A DNA stretch of 64,000 bases, from the NCBI GenBank assembly GCA_041694275.1, contig JASMTQ010000086.1:9657-73656 (forward strand). Direction: 5' to 3'. Numbering within the stretch: the stretch's first letter is position 1; every line of letters begins with the position of its first letter. The notes beneath the pieces were generated by a model. It ran no database searches. It was not told where the DNA came from and saw only the letters and a list, made by a program, of their open reading frames with translations. The position numbers and the translations under genes are program-made. This stretch comes from M55B118 sp041694275. Its GTDB lineage: Bacteria > Bacillota_I > Bacilli_A > Izemoplasmatales > Izemoplasmataceae. Of the stretch, positions 61,192 through 64,000 are shown in pieces.

Positions 61192-63210
61192 ATGCGCAGA
61201 TTAATAAGTAGCACTGAATTCGTCTATGTCTTTTCATTCGCAAGCTTGGTGATTGCGACGCTTTTTTCAAGAGCGTTCATGCATGATTCCTTGTTAACAC
61301 CTATCCTCAACCCCGCTATCGGGGTTGCGTTTGGACTTCTTCTCATTCACGGACGAAAAATCTATCCCTCGATTATAAGCGGGTTCTTCATAGGCCATTT
61401 GGTTTTGCATATTTACATGAATCAGGCTGGAACTCCATTCGCACTTATCAGTGCGGTAGGTTTTTCAGTTATCTTATTTATTGAATTGGAACTTGGTCTT
61501 TTCCTTATCAAGAAATTGAACGCCTTTAAGCGGTGGAATGACGTTCGCATACGGGATGCTTTCATACTCTTGCTCAGCGGACTTGTCATGGGTTTGTTTG
61601 CATCCGTCCTTTCAAGTTTCATCTATTATCTTTTTCAGACGGATGGTCTTTCCCTATTTGATATCTTTGTTACCGTAATGTTAAGCCATGGGGTTAGCAT
61701 TGGCATATTTTCTCTTCTTATATCCCTTAACAAGGATATATCAAAAAGAGCGTATTCGCCCTATAAAACACTTTGGGGCTTTGTTTTCATTGTCTTTTAC
61801 GGATTTGCAATCTATTATATTATCAATGATTCTTCAGCGTTCATCTTTTACAGACACAACTACATGCTCGTCGTGTTTTATATCATTGCGGCCCCTCTTT
61901 TTTCCTACCTTATAGTCCTACTTATGACAGTCATGCTTTTTTTGGTAAGTGCGCTGGTTTATCTCGATTCATCGTGGATAATCTCCGATTTTTACGCTGA
62001 GGTTGTCACGCTTTTATTTTTAGGACTCATTTCAGTACTTCTATCTTTTGTCATAAACAGATTTCTTGAAGATCAGCAACATACAAGTCGTGAACTAAAA
62101 ATCACCAATGATACGTTGAACATGACGCTTGAATACATTCAAACACTTTTGGAGCTTTCTAAAAACATCGGTAAATTAAGCTCTGATACCGAAGTATTCG
62201 CCAAAAAGACCTATCAGCTCATCGAATCCGTCTTCAGTGATGCCAGTGCCATTTTCGCCTACTACGACAATTCAGGACGTCTTGACACCAAATATTCCAA
62301 CCACTACTCTGTCAAGAACATTCCGGGGTTTTATGAACTTCATGATTCCATGCTTTTTAAAGCTGAAAACGTGGTCGCGTTCAAGGATGTCTCTAAGACC
62401 TTGAAAGATAAATATGGTAATGAATTCCTCAAAAAACACAGCCAGCTGACCAATATTCAGACAAGGGTCTATCTCATCATTCGCATCAAGGACAAAAGAC
62501 AACTTGTCATCGGGCTTGATTATTTTAAAACCAAGGACGCCCTTGGTAAACAGTCCCTTAAAAGAATGCAGGAACTCACCAATCTTCTCAACCAGTTATT
62601 CCTTAAAAATCAAGTCATTGAACAACAGTCTTCACTCAAGGATGACATCATCCTCACTTTGGTCAGAACGCTTGATCTTTACGATAAATATACCAAAGGG
62701 CATGGCGAGGTGGTCGCACGCATCGCAAAGACCATCGCGATGGAAATGAATCTGCCTGCAGCAGAAATCAATGACATCTACATGGCAGGCCTTCTTCACG
62801 ATATCGGAAAGCTCGGTGTGGATCACAAAGTACTCAACAGCAAAGAAATACTAAGTGATGAGGATTACAATGCCATCAAAAGCCATGTGGATTATGGCTA
62901 CCAGCTCATCAGCAAATCGCCGCCACTTGAAAGAATCGCCCGTATCATGCGTGAACATCATGAACGCATTGATGGAAAAGGCTATCCTCTCGCGCTTGAC
63001 AAGGATTCCATTTCAAGGGGCGGAAAAATACTCAGTGTGGCTGACGCTGTTGCGACCATGGCATCCAACCGCCCCTACCAGAAAAGAAAAACCTTTCCTT
63101 CAATTATCAATGAACTTGAAAAGCACATGAATACACAGTTTGATAAAGACGTCGCAGAGGCGTGCATTACGCTCATGAAGAGTGAAAAACTTGACCCAAG
63201 AGAAAAATAA
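61192..63210 (+). CDS. MASE1-GAF-like-HD-GYP protein, c-di-GMP phosphodiesterase (copy 2)
   Basis: The 672-residue protein repeats the layout of the gene at 49402: membrane part of MASE1 type (1-305; LNPAIGVAFGLLLIHGR near 40), a GAF-like segment (about 330-480) and HD-GYP (about 485-640). HDIGKLG is at about 536 and HHERIDGKGYP at about 588. The start at 61192 is fixed by GAGGTG upstream; farther upstream in-frame codons lie in the divergent promoter region. It is monocistronic with a terminator. The two copies differ most in the sensor parts, so they may read different signals. Confidence 0.9.
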   Translation: MRRLISSTEFVYVFSFASLVIATLFSRAFMHDSLLTPILNPAIGVAFGLLLIHGRKIYPSIISGFFIGHLVLHIYMNQAGTPFALISAVGFSVILFIELELGLFLIKKLNAFKRWNDVRIRDAFILLLSGLVMGLFASVLSSFIYYLFQTDGLSLFDIFVTVMLSHGVSIGIFSLLISLNKDISKRAYSPYKTLWGFVFIVFYGFAIYYIINDSSAFIFYRHNYMLVVFYIIAAPLFSYLIVLLMTVMLFLVSALVYLDSSWIISDFYAEVVTLLFLGLISVLLSFVINRFLEDQQHTSRELKITNDTLNMTLEYIQTLLELSKNIGKLSSDTEVFAKKTYQLIESVFSDASAIFAYYDNSGRLDTKYSNHYSVKNIPGFYELHDSMLFKAENVVAFKDVSKTLKDKYGNEFLKKHSQLTNIQTRVYLIIRIKDKRQLVIGLDYFKTKDALGKQSLKRMQELTNLLNQLFLKNQVIEQQSSLKDDIILTLVRTLDLYDKYTKGHGEVVARIAKTIAMEMNLPAAEINDIYMAGLLHDIGKLGVDHKVLNSKEILSDEDYNAIKSHVDYGYQLISKSPPLERIARIMREHHERIDGKGYPLALDKDSISRGGKILSVADAVATMASNRPYQKRKTFPSIINELEKHMNTQFDKDVAEACITLMKSEKLDPREK

Positions 63211-63240
63211 GGAAATCCAAAAACTGGATTTCCTTTTTTA
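63209..63240. terminator. Bidirectional terminator between HD-GYP and YesL-like genes
   Basis: AAGGAAATCC-AAAAACT-GGATTTCCTT with T runs for both strands. Confidence 0.88.
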
Positions 63241-63909
63241 TCGGTTTGATTCGCTGATGCCTGACTCTTTTTTTGATTCACCTTGTGAGGACGCATTGGC
63301 TTTATTTACCGTTTCATCGGCTTCAATTCGATCGGTATAGATTTTGAATACCGGGTGAAAGGCATGGGCGGTTGTATAGATAATGAATGGAAAGACAAGA
63401 ATAATGATAAATGGATTTAACAAATAGGCAATCGCGGCTGTGAACACAAGCCCCGCAAAAAGCTTTGCGCTTGTAAGCACATGAAGATGGCCCATCAAAA
63501 GCGCGGTCTTGAAGACGAATACCACGCGCTTGTAGTTGAAAAGCGCAAGACCTGCAGCTCCATAGAATAAGACTATGAGACTCTCAAGAATCATAATAAG
63601 CCCGATCACTCTGTATGATGTGTCGTTTAATCTAAGCAGATAAACCGCGCCAAATGTCACAAGTACGATTACGATAAAGACAATGACGCTTTCAGGCAGT
63701 GTCTTTTTCATGTCACGTATGAATGTATTCACACGGTCTGTTTCATCCCCACCGGTTTTAAGGCGTCTAAAAAGCGCCTTGTAGGCTGCGCTCAGTGCAC
63801 TCAGGGTGCCAAATCCAAGCGTAAGAAGGGTAGACGCGAGCACCAGACAATAAAGGATTGCCGTATCAAATCGGATATCGGTCCTTATCGGTCTTTTGAA
63901 AGGATTCAT
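63238..63909 (-). CDS. DUF624/YesL family membrane protein
   Basis: The 223-residue protein has about five membrane helices. The N-terminal pattern, with a GFGTLSALSAAYKALFRRLK run (about 37-56), fits DUF624, whose Bacillus member YesL lies with rhamnogalacturonan genes. The C-terminal 30 residues are polar. Its ATG overlaps the TGA of the upstream amidohydrolase gene (ATGA). Function unknown. Confidence 0.7.
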   Translation of the reverse strand: MNPFKRPIRTDIRFDTAILYCLVLASTLLTLGFGTLSALSAAYKALFRRLKTGGDETDRVNTFIRDMKKTLPESVIVFIVIVLVTFGAVYLLRLNDTSYRVIGLIMILESLIVLFYGAAGLALFNYKRVVFVFKTALLMGHLHVLTSAKLFAGLVFTAAIAYLLNPFIIILVFPFIIYTTAHAFHPVFKIYTDRIEADETVNKANASSQGESKKESGISESNR

Positions 63910-64000
63910 GAAAAATCTCCGGCATCATGGACCTTTTCGCCTTCTATATAGGTTTCTACCACTCGTGCGTTCTTAAGTGTCGAAGGATCCTTGAAATCGA
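63906..64000 (-). CDS. Amidohydrolase-type protein, C-terminal end only (partial)
   Basis: Only the last 30 or so codons are inside the window. They read FKDPSTLKNARVVETYIEGE and end KVHDAGDFS before TGA. The pattern, a residue pair after an acidic run and then V-x-x-T-(Y/I)-(I/V)-x-G, is typical of the closing beta sandwich of amidohydrolases such as YtcJ. The rest lies to the right. Identity is tentative. Confidence 0.55.
   Translation of the reverse strand, partial: DFKDPSTLKNARVVETYIEGEKVHDAGDFS

Overview
The window (about 43-46% GC by eye, not computed) comes from a low-GC Gram-positive-type bacterium. It carries SufCDSUB in the Bacillus order, a rhodanese-less ThiI, a multisugar-importer ATPase, three DegV proteins, a FabT-like MarR, ribosomal protein L25 with an acidic tail, YhaM, and a ComK-like protein. 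It also has pyruvate:ferredoxin oxidoreductase, type I pullulanase, a soluble fumarate-reductase-like flavoprotein and several highly acidic secreted lipoproteins. The combination fits an anaerobic, fermentative member of the Bacillota or a deep relative of the Mollicutes such as the Izemoplasmatales; the exact lineage is inference. TGA is used as a stop and Trp is TGG, so the standard bacterial code applies. No tRNA, rRNA, IS element, prophage, CRISPR array or origin is visible. Genes are packed tightly, mostly on the minus strand, and no gene-free stretch exceeds about 200 bases.

Left part (1-31,000): housekeeping and central metabolism. An rRNA methyltransferase (cut by the window edge), thiI, a free Met-sulfoxide reductase and rpsD form a neighbourhood also known from Bacillus; rpsD has a perfect promoter and a structured leader. 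Next come pgk, an atypical HPr and tpiA, then single-gene transcripts for a ComK-like protein, an MsmX/UgpC ATPase, a PucR-type regulator and transketolase. The suf operon (Fe-S cluster assembly) diverges from a fumarate-reductase-like flavoprotein. MgtC, PFOR, a choline-kinase-like protein, WalJ-type nuclease, a large foldase-like lipoprotein, L25, YhaM, pullulanase, CCA transferase and a YigZ protein follow. Starch or glycogen breakdown, glycolysis, pentose phosphates and PFOR describe a saccharolytic anaerobe.

Middle (31,000-43,800): a partial flavin-based extracellular electron transfer set (NusG-II protein, duplicated FMN-binding lipoprotein, ApbE lipoprotein, Gx transporter). It is followed by a regulatory and lipid cluster (FabT-like MarR, PadR, HAAS membrane protein, two DegV/FakB proteins). 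A six-gene operon then holds an OLD-like ATPase-TOPRIM protein, a methyltransferase, a 2-hydroxyacid dehydrogenase, a reductive-dehalogenase/QueG-like Fe-S protein, Smr and a zinc-ribbon protein, divergent from a class II photolyase.

Right part (43,800-64,000): envelope and signalling. Two tandem ATPase-FtsX fusion ABC transporters, a YgjV-like protein, two MASE1-HD-GYP c-di-GMP phosphodiesterases, a repeat-containing membrane protein, a third DegV with cobalamin adenosyltransferase, a DrrAB-type exporter, cardiolipin synthase, a 901-residue coiled-coil protein with no recognisable domain, PhzF, a DUF624/YesL membrane protein and the end of an amidohydrolase.
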